The notes under the pieces are model-generated. The model saw nothing but the letters and a program-made list of their open reading frames with translations, did not search any database and had not been told where the DNA came from. Source: an uncultured Aurantimonas sp. (lineage in GTDB: Bacteria > Pseudomonadota > Alphaproteobacteria > Rhizobiales > Rhizobiaceae). Taken from it: a DNA stretch of 64,000 bases. A program made the translations under genes and the position numbers. This document shows positions 52,999 to 61,836 of the stretch, piece after piece. The DNA lies in the NCBI GenBank assembly GCA_947488615.1, contig CANKZU010000001.1, positions 62,001 through 126,000 on the forward strand, read 5' to 3'. Positions within the stretch are counted from its first letter, which is position 1, and each line of letters opens with the position of its first letter.

Positions 52999-54069
52999 TC
53001 AGGACAGGCCTTCCTTCTTCGCTTCGCTCTTGGCAGCGCCGGCTGCGGCCTTGGCGACGTCCGAGGCCTTCTCGGCCAACGTCTCACCGCCAGCGCCGCC
53101 TTTCGGCATCAAGCCTTTCTTGTCGGCTTCCTCGCTGGCCGCCTCATAGGCCTTCTCAGCGACATGCCCGGCCCGCTCGACCGTGTCCTGGCCGTAGGCA
53201 TAGGCCTCGTCCCGCATTTTGTCGCGGGCCGAGCCCATCAGTTCGTCCTCACGGCGGGTCGAGGGAAGCGCGGCACCCACTGCAGCGCCCAGTGCGAGGG
53301 CGACACCGCCCATGATCAGGGGCTCCTCATACAGCGTGTCGAGGAAGGTGCGCCGTGCGCCGCGACCGGCGCGGTAGAGACCGCGACCGGCTTCGCGGGC
53401 GCGGCGCGCCGCGGCTTCCTCGGCCCTCCACGCTGCCTCGGACGCATCGCTGCCAAGCCGAGTGGCCGTGTCGCGCGCCGAGCCGGCGGCACCCGAGATC
53501 GCCGATCCCGCGCGGCTGGCGGCGTCGGAGACGCTCGCGCCCGCGCTCGATGCGGCCGCTTTGGCCTTGTCCGTCATCCCGGGACCGCTGGAGTCGCTGG
53601 AGGCGGCGCCTCCGATGGACGGGCGCGATGCGCCTCCGGTGACGGGATACGGGCTCGGTCGCGGAGAGACTGGCGCCGTCCCCCGCGTCGAGGGGTCGTA
53701 GGCGCTTGCTGGGGAACCTACGGCCGGCTCCGAGCCGAGCGGAAACGCTTCGTCGGAGCGATCATACTCGCCGTCGTCGCGCCACTGGTCGTAGCGGCCC
53801 TTCAAATGACGACCTTCGGCGCGCGCGCTGTCGCCGGTAAACAGCCAAGCGATACCTGCGCCGATCAGGCCGAGGGCGAGCGGATTGTCGCGCACCTGAC
53901 GGCCCAGGTTCCGGGCCATGTCGGAGCCCTGCCCCTCCTTCAGATAGCTCGACACCTCGTCGACGATCTGCCCGACGGAGAACCGGTCGCGCAATTCGTC
54001 GAGTGTCGAATCCACGCGCGAGCGGTGGCTTTCGGCTTCATTTTCCAGTCGATCGGTATCGTTGCTCAT
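52999..54069 (-). CDS. DUF3618 domain-containing protein
   Basis: A 356-residue protein. The DUF3618 start (DRLENEAESHRSRVDSTLDELRDRF) is followed by a membrane helix (NPLALGLIGAGIAWLF), a low-complexity Ser/Gly/Ala-rich middle, a second hydrophobic segment (PLIMGGVALALGAAVGAALPS) and a helical Ala/Lys/Glu-rich end. Such proteins are stress-associated and of unknown mechanism. The start overlaps the end of the holin-like gene (ATGA), forming an operon. Confidence 0.86.
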   Translation of the reverse strand: MSNDTDRLENEAESHRSRVDSTLDELRDRFSVGQIVDEVSSYLKEGQGSDMARNLGRQVRDNPLALGLIGAGIAWLFTGDSARAEGRHLKGRYDQWRDDGEYDRSDEAFPLGSEPAVGSPASAYDPSTRGTAPVSPRPSPYPVTGGASRPSIGGAASSDSSGPGMTDKAKAAASSAGASVSDAASRAGSAISGAAGSARDTATRLGSDASEAAWRAEEAAARRAREAGRGLYRAGRGARRTFLDTLYEEPLIMGGVALALGAAVGAALPSTRREDELMGSARDKMRDEAYAYGQDTVERAGHVAEKAYEAASEEADKKGLMPKGGAGGETLAEKASDVAKAAAGAAKSEAKKEGLS

Positions 54070-54461
54070 CGGGTCTGCTCCTTCACGAGCTGGCCATCCT
54101 TGCGCAGCTGGCGGGCCGTGCGGTCGGGCGAAAGATTGCTGGGACTAAGGTCGCTTCGGCCTTTGAAGAGGAGTGCGACGCCGATGCCGGCGATGACAAC
54201 TCCAACGAGCAGTGCCGCCCAAGCATCGCCCATGAACGAGCCGAGCGCGACGATGAGCGCTTGCGCGAGGACGAAGAGCGCGACGAGCAGACAGATCGCC
54301 CCCGCCGCGATTGAACCGCCGCCGATTTCCACTTGGGTGATCTTGTCGGATATCTCCGATCGAATCAGCTCACCCTCGGTCTTGAAGAGGTCGGTGGTTT
54401 CCCGCAGCAGATCCGACAGCAGTTCGGGCACCGAGCGGTTGTCTCTGGGTTCAACGGCCAT
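54066..54461 (-). CDS. Phage-holin-superfamily (DUF1469-like) membrane protein
   Basis: A 131-residue protein: an amphipathic helix (VPELLSDLLRETTDLFKTEGELIRSEI), then two membrane helices (GGGSIAAGAICLLVALFVLAQALIVAL and AALLVGVVIAGIGVALLF) and a basic tail. It matches the holin-X/PF07332 group found with DUF3618 proteins and is not evidence of a prophage. The ATG at 54461 follows GGAGG; an ATG four codons earlier is possible. The start overlaps the upstream gene by 11 bp. Confidence 0.84.
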   Translation of the reverse strand: MAVEPRDNRSVPELLSDLLRETTDLFKTEGELIRSEISDKITQVEIGGGSIAAGAICLLVALFVLAQALIVALGSFMGDAWAALLVGVVIAGIGVALLFKGRSDLSPSNLSPDRTARQLRKDGQLVKEQTR

Positions 54462-55176
54462 GATTGCCTCCACTGGTGTTGGTGGACGTGGTGCCGGACG
54501 GCGTCCAGGTCTGCGTGCCGCCGAGCGGCGCCGTGCTGGAGGAGCCGCCGGCCGAAGACAAGGCAGTCACGCCCGAGGCGCCCACGGACGATGCGGCGGT
54601 GGACGGCGACGGACGCGCACCCGCCGTGCCAGACGGCCGCACAGCGGTGGGAACCGGCCGCCCGACCGCGCCCCTGTCGTACGAATCACGATCATCGTCA
54701 TGCTCGTGCTCGCTGGAGGCGCGCGCGAATCGTCCGAGCGCGACCCCGGCCAAGGCGGCGCCAACCAGAAAAGCCGTCGGTTGACGTCGGGCAAAGCCGG
54801 CGACCGAGCGGGTCAGATCCTGGACGCTGCGCCCATGCAGGGAGCGCGACGCGTCCTCAAGACCAGTGGCGACTTCGCGGACGACCTTGGCGGCCATCGA
54901 CTGATCGCGATCGCCGAGCTCGTCGGAGGCCTTGCGCACGGCAGCAGCGAAATCGTCCATGCTCCCGGCCACGGCTTCCTTACCCTGATCCGCGCTCTCG
55001 CTCGCCCGCTCTTTGGCTTTCTCGGCGAGGCCGGACGCTTCGTCGCGAATTCGTTGGCTGGCTTTCGTCGCCTCGTCCCGCGCCGATCGAGTCTCGCGAT
55101 CGATCGCGTCTGCAGCGCGTCTTTTGTCGTCTTCCGCCTTGTCGGGCAGCGACGGTTTGTTGGTATCGGATGTCAT
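54451..55176 (-). CDS. Nutrient-deprivation-induced-type membrane protein
   Basis: A 241-residue protein. A charged helical N-terminus (residues 10-75, LEA-like repeats of Lys/Glu/Ala) precedes a stretch with one hydrophobic helix (PTAFLVGAALAGVALGRFA). A disordered Ser/Thr/Gly/Pro-rich C-terminus follows. This matches rhizobial proteins annotated as nutrient deprivation-induced. The ATG at 55176 follows AAGGA at 7 bases; the frame is open six codons further. It is the first large gene of the stress operon. Confidence 0.76.
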   Translation of the reverse strand: MTSDTNKPSLPDKAEDDKRRAADAIDRETRSARDEATKASQRIRDEASGLAEKAKERASESADQGKEAVAGSMDDFAAAVRKASDELGDRDQSMAAKVVREVATGLEDASRSLHGRSVQDLTRSVAGFARRQPTAFLVGAALAGVALGRFARASSEHEHDDDRDSYDRGAVGRPVPTAVRPSGTAGARPSPSTAASSVGASGVTALSSAGGSSSTAPLGGTQTWTPSGTTSTNTSGGNHGR

Positions 55177-55186
55177 TGGGATATCC

Positions 55187-55261
55187 TTATGCAAGCCCGA
55201 GGAGGGAGAGGATGACGAGGACCACGACGATCAACCCGACCAGATAGATAATGCTGTTCAT
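55187..55261 (-). CDS. 24-residue hydrophobic membrane peptide
   Basis: A tiny protein, MNSIIYLVGL then IVVVLVILSLLGLA, forming a single membrane helix. It ends 10 bp before the next start codon and is preceded by AGGAAGGAAG. Similar very short single-helix proteins are common at this position in Hyphomicrobiales stress operons. It is too short for ordinary gene finding. Function unknown; it may assist the neighbouring membrane proteins. Confidence 0.68.
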   Translation of the reverse strand: MNSIIYLVGLIVVVLVILSLLGLA

Positions 55262-55621
55262 GACAAGCGTGCTTCCTTCCTGGGGCGGTGGCGAAGGCAG
55301 CGAAAGCGCCTTCACGCGCCCGTGTTCTAGACATGTGGCGTTAAGCGTGGTCACCGCGTTTCGGTTCCGCTGATCCGTGGCTGGCTGCGCAAATGACACT
55401 CGCGTGGCCGGCGCTGCCGGGGCTGTTCGCGACTGAAGCGAGCGCGGGCGCGGGCGCGTAAACGGCGCCGGGTTTGATCCAGGACAACGCAAGGGCCGGT
55501 GCCGGTTGCTATATCGACGTAGTTTTAGCCCTAGCCATTGCCCTCGCCGGAGAATCGGCCTCGCGTCCAGGTGAGGTTGGCGAGAGCGCAGACGATTGCG
55601 AGAAGGATGGAGAACAGACCC
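55262..55621. other. 360-bp divergent region between the stress operon and the CBS-BON gene
   Basis: No gene is supported. It holds the candidate EcfG promoter for the leftward stress operon and the ribosome site region of the CBS-BON gene on the right. A G/C-only run (AGCGAGCGCGGGCGCGGGCG-like) lies near 55437-55458. Confidence 0.5.
55343..55368 (-). promoter_or_regulatory. Candidate EcfG promoter of the stress operon
   Basis: On the minus strand GGAAC (55368-55364) is followed after 19 bp by TT (55344-55343), fitting the GGAAC-N18/19-TT form of the RpoE2/EcfG promoter; the inner -10 reads CGCTT instead of CGTT. It lies about 82 bp before the 24-residue peptide. Confidence 0.5.
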
Positions 55622-56320
55622 ATGCTGACGGCAAAGGACATCATGACCGCCAAGGTATTCACCGTGGCGCCCGACGATACTGTCCGCAATGTGGCGACCC
55701 TATTGACCAACCAAGGCGTGAGCGCTCTTCCCGTGGTCGATGGCGACGAACTGGTCGGCATCGTCAGCGAGGGTGATCTCCTGCGCCGCGAAGAGCTCGG
55801 GACCGGCACCCGCCCGCGCTCCTGGTGGTTGAGCATCTTCACAGACTCGGCGGAAACGGCCGCCGACTACACCAAGGCGCATGCCAGACATGTCGAAGCC
55901 GTGATGACGAAAAACGTCGTCACCGTCGACGAGGACACGTCGCTGGCCGACATTGCCGATCTTCTGGAAAAACAGCGCATCAAGCGGGTTCCGGTCGTCC
56001 GCGAGGGCAAGCTCATCGGAATCGTCAGCCGCGCCAATTTGATCCGGGCGCTGGCGACGGCACGGGAAAGCCAACTCGCCGCCACCGCGGCCGGCGACGG
56101 CGGCATACGTGACGAAATTCTGGAGAAATTGCGCCGGGAGCCCTGGGCCTCGGTCGGCGCCTGGGACGTCACCGTCACCGACGGAACTGTCGCCTTCTGG
56201 GGCCGGTACCGGACCGAGGAGGAGCAGGAGGCCTCGCGCGTGCTGGCTGAAAACACCACGGGGGTCCGCTCGGTCGAGGACCATCGCATTCCGATCGAGG
56301 TCTATTACGGCGCCACGTAA
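55622..56320 (+). CDS. CBS-pair and BON domain protein
   Basis: A 232-residue protein. Two CBS motifs (residues about 1-65 and 85-145: DIMTAKVFTVAPDDTVRNVATLL and VMTKNVVTVDEDTSLADIADLLEKQRIKRVPVV) form an adenosyl-ligand-binding pair. A BON domain follows (residues about 160-232). Such proteins are often general-stress genes. The ATG at 55622 is chosen because it begins at the first CBS motif; an ATG five codons upstream (55607) is possible. It is divergent from the DUF3618 stress operon. Confidence 0.88.
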   Translation: MLTAKDIMTAKVFTVAPDDTVRNVATLLTNQGVSALPVVDGDELVGIVSEGDLLRREELGTGTRPRSWWLSIFTDSAETAADYTKAHARHVEAVMTKNVVTVDEDTSLADIADLLEKQRIKRVPVVREGKLIGIVSRANLIRALATARESQLAATAAGDGGIRDEILEKLRREPWASVGAWDVTVTDGTVAFWGRYRTEEEQEASRVLAENTTGVRSVEDHRIPIEVYYGAT

Positions 56321-56382
56321 CGCGGCGAGGCAACATCGGCCGTCCGGTGGCCTTTCAAGCCGCCGGGGAGAACGCCCCGGCG

Positions 56383-58602
56383 TCAACCGTTGACCCGCAC
56401 GACCTCCGACACGCAAGGCTTGCCACGGAGCTGGTTGAGGGTCTGATTGAGGTGGTTGAGATCCCACACTTCGAGCTCGATCACCATCTTGGTGAAATCG
56501 GGCGCCGTCGTCACCATGGACAGATTATGGATGTTGGCGTCGTTGGCCGCGACCGTCTCGGCGATCTCGGCGAGCGAGCCCGGCTCATTGATCGCCGAGA
56601 TCATGATCCGGGCGGGGAAACGTTCGTTCAGCGCCTCGTCGATGTCCCATCTGACATCCACCCAGCGGTCCAGCTGGTCGTCGTAGTCCATCAAGGCCGG
56701 CGATTGGATCGGATAGATGGTGATGCCCTTGCCCGGCTCGATGATGCCGACGATCCGGTCGCCCGGCACCGCGCCGTCCGGTCCGAAATGCACCGGCATG
56801 TCGTCGCGCGCGCCGCGGATGGGAATGGCGTTCCGATCCTTCTTCTGCTTCGACTTCGAGCGCCCCGGCATGCGGAAGATCATGCCGGCGGCGGTTCTGA
56901 GGTTGAACCAGCCCTCCTCTTCCCGCCGTGGCGAGCGCCGCGTCACACGGCTGTCCTGAAAGTCCGGGAACGCCGCCTTGAGGACGTCGGAGGAGTTCAG
57001 TTCGCCTCGGCCGACCGCGGCGAGCGCATCGTCGATCTCGCGTTGGCCGAGCTTGCCGAGCAGCGGCTTCAGGATATCGCGGCTGAACGTCTTGCCCGAC
57101 CGCGCGAAGGTTCGTTCGAGGATCTGCTGGCCGAGACCGGAATATTGCCGGCGGATCGAGATGCGGGCCGCCCGCCGGATCGCCGAGCGCGCCTTGCCAG
57201 TGACCGCGACGTTCTCCCATGCCTGCGGCGGCGTCGCGCCCTTGGCCCGGATGATCTCGACCTCGTCGCCATTGGCAAGCTCGGTGACCACCGGCATGAT
57301 TCGCCCGTCGATCTTGCAGCCGACGCAGGTATCGCCGACGTCGGTATGGACCGCATAGGCGAAGTCGATGGGTGTCGCGCCGCGCGGCAATGCGATCAGC
57401 CGCCCCTTCGGCGTGAAGCAGAACACCTGATCCTGGAAGAGTTCGAGCTTGGTGTGCTCCAGGAACTCCTCCGGATTGTCGCCCTCGGCGAGCAACTGGA
57501 TCGTCCGGCGCAGCCAGCCATAGGCGTTCGAATCCTTCGACAGATGCACCTTGGCGTCGGCATCCTCGCCGAGATCCTTGTAGAGGGAGTGGGCCGCAAC
57601 CCCGAATTCCGCGATCTCGTGCATCAAGGACGTGCGAATCTGCAGCTCGACACGCTGGCGCGACGGCCCGACGATGGTGGTGTGGATCGACCGGTAATCG
57701 TTCTGCTTCGGCGTCGAGATGTAGTCCTTGAACCGACCGGGCACCATCGGCCAGGTCCGATGCACGATGCCGAGCGTGCGGTAGCAATCCTCTTCCGTGG
57801 GCACGACCACGCGGAAGCCGAAGATGTCGGACAATTGCTCCAGAGACAGCGCCTTCCGCTGCATCTTCGAAAAAACGGAATAGGGCTTTTTCTGCCGGCC
57901 GCTGACGGTCGCGTCGATGCCGCTGTCCTTCAGGCGCGCAGTCAGGTCCTGTTCGATGCTGGCGATGCGCTCGGCATGCCGGTCGCGCAATTCGTCCAGC
58001 CGCGCGGTGATGGTCTCATAGGCTTCGAGATTGACGTGCTTGAAAGCGAGGTTTTCCAATTCCTCGCGCATGTCCTGCATGCCCATGCGCCCGGCCAGTG
58101 GCGCATAGATGTCCATCGTCTCCTGGGCGATCCGGGCCCGCTTGTCCGCCGCCATGTGACCGAGAGTGCGCATGTTGTGCAGGCGATCGGCGAGCTTGAC
58201 CAGCAAGACGCGAATGTCGTCGGCGATGGCGAGCAGCAGCTTGCGCAGATTTTCGGCCTGCGCGGCCTTTTTCGAGACGAGATCGAGGCGCTTCAGCTTG
58301 GTGAGGCCTTCGACGAGCTGGCCGATCTTCGGTCCGAAGAGCTGATCGATCTCCTTGCGGGTCGCGTCCGTGTCCTCGATCGTGTCGTGCAGGAGCGCGA
58401 CCGCGACCGTCGCCTCGTCGAGATGCATCTCGGTCAGGATCGCGGCGACCTCGAGCGGATGCGAGAAGTACGGATCGCCGCTGGCGCGCGTCTGCGCACC
58501 GTGCTTCTGCATGGCGTAAACATAGGCGCGGTTGAGGAGCGCTTCGTCGACATCGGGCTTGTAGGCGGCGACTTTCTCGACGAGTTCATATTGTCGCATC
58601 AT
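56383..58602 (-). CDS. rsh: Bifunctional (p)ppGpp synthetase/hydrolase Rsh (RelA/SpoT)
   Basis: A 739-residue long RSH enzyme, the only one expected in this order. Order: HD hydrolase (YFSHPLEVAAIL, ALLHDTIEDT), synthetase (SDIFGFRVVV, NDYRSIHTTIVGPSRQRVELQIRT), TGS (FTPKGRLIALPRGATPIDFAYAVHTDVGDTCVG) and ACT (MVTTAPDFTKMVIELEVWD). All key motifs look intact, so both activities are expected. It follows rpoZ, as in many alphaproteobacteria, with a hairpin between them. The frame starts with two ATGs in tandem. Confidence 0.96.
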   Translation of the reverse strand: MMRQYELVEKVAAYKPDVDEALLNRAYVYAMQKHGAQTRASGDPYFSHPLEVAAILTEMHLDEATVAVALLHDTIEDTDATRKEIDQLFGPKIGQLVEGLTKLKRLDLVSKKAAQAENLRKLLLAIADDIRVLLVKLADRLHNMRTLGHMAADKRARIAQETMDIYAPLAGRMGMQDMREELENLAFKHVNLEAYETITARLDELRDRHAERIASIEQDLTARLKDSGIDATVSGRQKKPYSVFSKMQRKALSLEQLSDIFGFRVVVPTEEDCYRTLGIVHRTWPMVPGRFKDYISTPKQNDYRSIHTTIVGPSRQRVELQIRTSLMHEIAEFGVAAHSLYKDLGEDADAKVHLSKDSNAYGWLRRTIQLLAEGDNPEEFLEHTKLELFQDQVFCFTPKGRLIALPRGATPIDFAYAVHTDVGDTCVGCKIDGRIMPVVTELANGDEVEIIRAKGATPPQAWENVAVTGKARSAIRRAARISIRRQYSGLGQQILERTFARSGKTFSRDILKPLLGKLGQREIDDALAAVGRGELNSSDVLKAAFPDFQDSRVTRRSPRREEEGWFNLRTAAGMIFRMPGRSKSKQKKDRNAIPIRGARDDMPVHFGPDGAVPGDRIVGIIEPGKGITIYPIQSPALMDYDDQLDRWVDVRWDIDEALNERFPARIMISAINEPGSLAEIAETVAANDANIHNLSMVTTAPDFTKMVIELEVWDLNHLNQTLNQLRGKPCVSEVVRVNG

Positions 58603-58629
58603 GTGGCTACGGCGACGGTCCTAACGTGA

Positions 58630-58663
58630 AAAGGACGCCTCCCCGATCGGGAAGACGTCCTTT
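58630..58663 (-). terminator. Hairpin between rpoZ and rsh
   Basis: An 8-bp outer stem (58630-58637 with 58656-58663) with an inner CCCGATCGGG palindrome. On the minus strand it lies 50 bp after rpoZ, and its 3' arm ends in CCTTTTC. It may be a weak terminator or an attenuator before rsh. Confidence 0.55.
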
Positions 58664-58712
58664 CAATATAGGACTGTTACAGGCACCGCCGAAAGTGCGG
58701 CGCAAACAAAAC

Positions 58713-59123
58713 TCAATAATCGTCCGTGCGCTCCGGCGGGACGAGCCCGTCGATCCCGGCGAGAAGCTCCTCTTCCGACATGTGGTCGAAGGAGACCGGT
58801 TCGTCGCCTTCCTGCGCGCCGGCGGCCTGCGCTGCCGCCGGCTGCCCGGCAATGCCGCGCGGCTCCGGTGCCGGTGCCGGCTCCGGCTCGTCCACCTCGA
58901 CATGCTTTTGCAGCGAATGAATCAGATCTTCCTTGAGATCGCCGGGCGACAAGGTCTCGTCCGCGATCTCGCGCAGTGCGACGACGGGGTTCTTGTCGTT
59001 GTCGCGATCGATGGTGATCGACTGCCCCTGCGAGATCTGGCGCGCCCGGTGGCTGGCGAGCAGAACCAGCTCGAAGCGGTTCTCGACCTTATCGACGCAA
59101 TCCTCTACGGTGACGCGGGCCAT
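58713..59123 (-). CDS. rpoZ: RNA polymerase omega subunit
   Basis: A 136-residue omega subunit, which helps RNA polymerase assembly and forms part of a ppGpp site in proteobacteria. The start [31 protein letters not shown] is the family signature, followed by VVALREIA. The alphaproteobacterial acidic, Pro/Ala-rich C-terminal extension is seen. Proximity to rsh fits their functional link in the stringent response. Confidence 0.95.
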   Translation of the reverse strand: MARVTVEDCVDKVENRFELVLLASHRARQISQGQSITIDRDNDKNPVVALREIADETLSPGDLKEDLIHSLQKHVEVDEPEPAPAPEPRGIAGQPAAAQAAGAQEGDEPVSFDHMSEEELLAGIDGLVPPERTDDY

Positions 59124-59379
59124 GCCTGTCTCCTGGCTGTACGAATTCGATGAGATTAAGCGGCTCGCATAGACCGTTTGCCGTCGCGGGACAAGGGCTT
59201 ATGGAAACGCGGTCGCGGTTTTCCGAATCTGACAATGCCCGTTGTGCAGCTGGGACGCGCCGATTATGGTCGCGCGGAATTCGCCAAATGCCTCGCTAAC
59301 CGTCGATTGCGCCCCTAACCCCCGACGGCCTGAACAATTGCCATCACCGATTTGAGCGCCACCGAAAGCTGCATTCCCG

Positions 59380-59976
59380 ATGTTTGACCAACGTGAAAAA
59401 ATCGCCCTCCTCATCGACGGTGCCAATCTTTACGCCGCTTCCAGAAGCCTCGGCTTCGATATCGATTACAAGAAGATGCTGGTCAGCTTTCAAAAGCGCG
59501 GCTACCTCCTGCGCGCCTACTATTATACCGCGCTGATTGAGGACAGCGAATATTCGTCGATCCGGCCGCTGATCGACTGGCTCGACTATAATGGCTACCG
59601 CGTCGTCACCAAGCCGGCCAAGGAGTTCACCGACGCGGCGGGACGGCGCAAGATCAAGGGCAATATGGACATCGAGCTGGCGGTCGATGCCATGGAGCTG
59701 GCCGATACGGTCGATCACTTCGTGCTGTTCTCCGGCGACGGCGATTTCCGCTCCCTGGTCGAGGCGTTGCAGCGCAAGGGTCGGAAAGTCTCGGTGGTCT
59801 CCAGCCTGACCACATCCCCGCCGATGATCTCGGACGATCTGCGCCGGCAAGCCGACCATTTCATCGATCTGGCGAGCCTCAAGGCGGAAATCGGCCGCAA
59901 CCCGGCCGAGCGCGAAAACCGGATATCCCGTCGCACCGAGATCGACGAAGCCGACGCTTCCGACGAAGACTATTGA
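59380..59976 (+). CDS. NYN domain protein (LabA/DUF88 family)
   Basis: A 198-residue PIN-like NYN protein. The acidic active-site residues appear in ALLIDGANLY, GNMDIELAVDAMELA and LFSGDGDFRSLVEALQRKG. NYN proteins are predicted metal-dependent RNases; LabA-type members have unknown targets. The conserved position next to rpoZ is common in alphaproteobacteria. The downstream DNA glycosylase follows 35 bp later. Confidence 0.91.
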   Translation: MFDQREKIALLIDGANLYAASRSLGFDIDYKKMLVSFQKRGYLLRAYYYTALIEDSEYSSIRPLIDWLDYNGYRVVTKPAKEFTDAAGRRKIKGNMDIELAVDAMELADTVDHFVLFSGDGDFRSLVEALQRKGRKVSVVSSLTTSPPMISDDLRRQADHFIDLASLKAEIGRNPAERENRISRRTEIDEADASDEDY

Positions 59977-60011
59977 GCCGGTCGCTCGCCCTCGCTAGAG
60001 AGCCCGTCGCG

Positions 60012-60665
60012 ATGTCCACTCTTCCATCCGACCCCGCGCGCGATTGTCCGGTTTGCCCGCGGTTGGTCGCCTTCCGCCACGAATTGCGCGCGAGCGAACC
60101 CTCCTGGCACAACGCGCCGGTAAAAACGCTCCTCCCCGCTTCGGGCGCAGGGACCGTCCGCCTGCTCGTCGCCGGATTGGCGCCGGGGGTGCGCGGAGCC
60201 AACCGCACCGGGCGCCCGTTTACCGGCGACTATGCCGGCGACCTCCTCTACGCGACGCTGTCACGCTTCGGCTTCGCCAACGATCGGTTCGCCGCCCGCC
60301 CCGACGACGGGCTTGAGCTGTTTGGAACGGCGATCACCAACGCGGTCCGCTGCGTCCCGCCCCAGAACAAGCCGGTCGGCGCGGAGATCAACCACTGCCG
60401 CCCGTTTCTGACCGCCACGATCGCCGACTTTCCCGAACTTCGCGCCATCGTTACCCTCGGCAAGATCGCGCACGACTCGACGGTTCGCGCGCTCGGCGGC
60501 CGTCTGGCGAGCACGTCATTCAGCCACGGGGGCGAGCACCAGCTCGGCGGAATCCAGCTGTTTTCGAGCTATCACTGCTCGCGTTACAACACCAACACGC
60601 GCCGCCTGACCGAGGACATGTTCGTCGCCGTGTTCCAGAGAGTGCAGGACTATCTGGACAGTTGA
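60012..60665 (+). CDS. Uracil-DNA glycosylase, family 5-like (UdgB)
   Basis: A 217-residue Fe-S uracil-DNA glycosylase that removes uracil and related lesions. Seen: an N-terminal C-x2-C (DCPVCPR), LAPGVRGANRTGRPFTGD, NAVRCVPPQNKP and the C-terminal SYHCSRYNTNT, which fit family 5. The ATG at 60012 is preferred because the upstream TTG overlaps the previous stop codon and adds 13 residues without resemblance. It is likely co-transcribed with the NYN gene. A second glycosylase of another group lies at the left window edge. Confidence 0.88.
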   Translation: MSTLPSDPARDCPVCPRLVAFRHELRASEPSWHNAPVKTLLPASGAGTVRLLVAGLAPGVRGANRTGRPFTGDYAGDLLYATLSRFGFANDRFAARPDDGLELFGTAITNAVRCVPPQNKPVGAEINHCRPFLTATIADFPELRAIVTLGKIAHDSTVRALGGRLASTSFSHGGEHQLGGIQLFSSYHCSRYNTNTRRLTEDMFVAVFQRVQDYLDS

Positions 60666-60702
60666 TGGCTACGCAGGGTTCGCATCTGTCCGTCTGTGAC
60701 GG

Positions 60703-61263
60703 TCAGCGTCCAACGGCAAGATACGCGATCACCTCCGCGGCGTTCCGGTCTGGCGGAAACACCGGATAGAAAACCTTCGCAATGCACCCGTCGTCGATGA
60801 TCAGCGTGGTCCGCTTGAGGTAGGTGCGTCCGCCGAGTTCAAAGGCCGGGAGTCGCAGCGCGCGGCGAAAGGCGCCCTGCTCGTCCGACAACAGCACGAA
60901 AGGCAGATGCAGGCGCTCGGCGGCTTCCCGCTGATCCTCAGGCGATTGTGCGGACAGACCGAACACGGCATCGACGCCAAGCGCCCGCAATTCGGCAAAA
61001 TGGTCCCGGAACGCGCAGCTCTGCGGCGTGCAACCCCGCGCGCCCGGCATTTCGTTCCATCCTTGCGGCAAGTCGACGCCCGGCTTGCCCGTCATCGGAT
61101 AGACATAGAGAACAATCCGACCGCCGATCGCCGACAGATCGATCGTCCGGCTATCGGTCGCTTCGAGCGGCACCGACGGAATCGCCATGCCGGCAAGATG
61201 ACCCGCCGCCCCGTCGTCAATCGGCGGCGTCAAATCATCGGGAAGTTGCGCGAGATCGGCCAT
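60703..61263 (-). CDS. Peroxiredoxin (BCP/AhpC-TSA superfamily)
   Basis: A 186-residue thiol peroxidase. The peroxidatic Cys and a second Cys appear as GARGCTPQSCAFRDHF, the C-x4-C form of BCP-like atypical 2-Cys proteins. YVYPMTGKPGVDLPQGWNE is a variant of the family start. It reduces peroxides with thioredoxin. It begins 11 bp after smpB, so the two form an operon. Confidence 0.87.
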   Translation of the reverse strand: MADLAQLPDDLTPPIDDGAAGHLAGMAIPSVPLEATDSRTIDLSAIGGRIVLYVYPMTGKPGVDLPQGWNEMPGARGCTPQSCAFRDHFAELRALGVDAVFGLSAQSPEDQREAAERLHLPFVLLSDEQGAFRRALRLPAFELGGRTYLKRTTLIIDDGCIAKVFYPVFPPDRNAAEVIAYLAVGR

Positions 61264-61274
61264 GGGGGATTGCC

Positions 61275-61748
61275 CTACCCTTCCTTCAAGATCCGCTGCT
61301 TTTGCCGGTTCCAGTCGCGCTCCTTGATGGTCTGGCGCTTGTCCGGCGCGTTCTTACCCCTGGCGACAGCGAGTTGAAGCTTGGCCACACCGCGATCGTT
61401 GAAGTAGATCCGAAGCGGCACGAGCGTCATGCCATCCTTTTGCACCGCACCGGCGAGCCGGTTGAGCTCGGCGCGATGCACCAGCACCTTGCGGCGGCGT
61501 TTCGGCTCGTGATTGAAGCGGTTGGCCTGGAGGTATTCCGGCAGATTGGAGTTGATCAGCCACAACTCGCCGCCTTCCTCGGTGGCATAGGACTCGGCGA
61601 TCGACGCCCTGCCGGCGCGCAGCGACTTCACTTCCGTACCGGTCAGTGCCAGGCCGGCTTCGAGCGTATCCAGGATCTCGTAATTGTAGCGGGCCTTGCG
61701 GTTTTCCGCCGCGACATTCGAGCCCGTCGTCTTTTTCTTTTTGGCCAT
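61275..61748 (-). CDS. smpB: SsrA-binding protein SmpB
   Basis: A 157-residue tmRNA-binding protein needed for trans-translation. Seen: [40 protein letters not shown], then [17 protein letters not shown] ([15 protein letters not shown]) and the basic C-terminal tail [21 protein letters not shown]. The ATG at 61748 is preferred to a TTG one codon before it. It is followed by the peroxiredoxin gene and preceded by dapA, a common alphaproteobacterial order. Confidence 0.96.
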   Translation of the reverse strand: MAKKKKTTGSNVAAENRKARYNYEILDTLEAGLALTGTEVKSLRAGRASIAESYATEEGGELWLINSNLPEYLQANRFNHEPKRRRKVLVHRAELNRLAGAVQKDGMTLVPLRIYFNDRGVAKLQLAVARGKNAPDKRQTIKERDWNRQKQRILKEG

Positions 61749-61836
61749 CAACCACCTCGCGCGCGCCCGATGCGCGCGCCCCTTACACGGCCGATATAGT
61801 CACGGGAATGCCACGGCGCGACGGACGGCGGAAAAT

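Noticed and set aside
54066..54461. Holin as evidence of a prophage
   Set aside because: The protein is of the stress-associated holin-superfamily group next to DUF3618; no capsid, tail, lysin or integrase genes are present.
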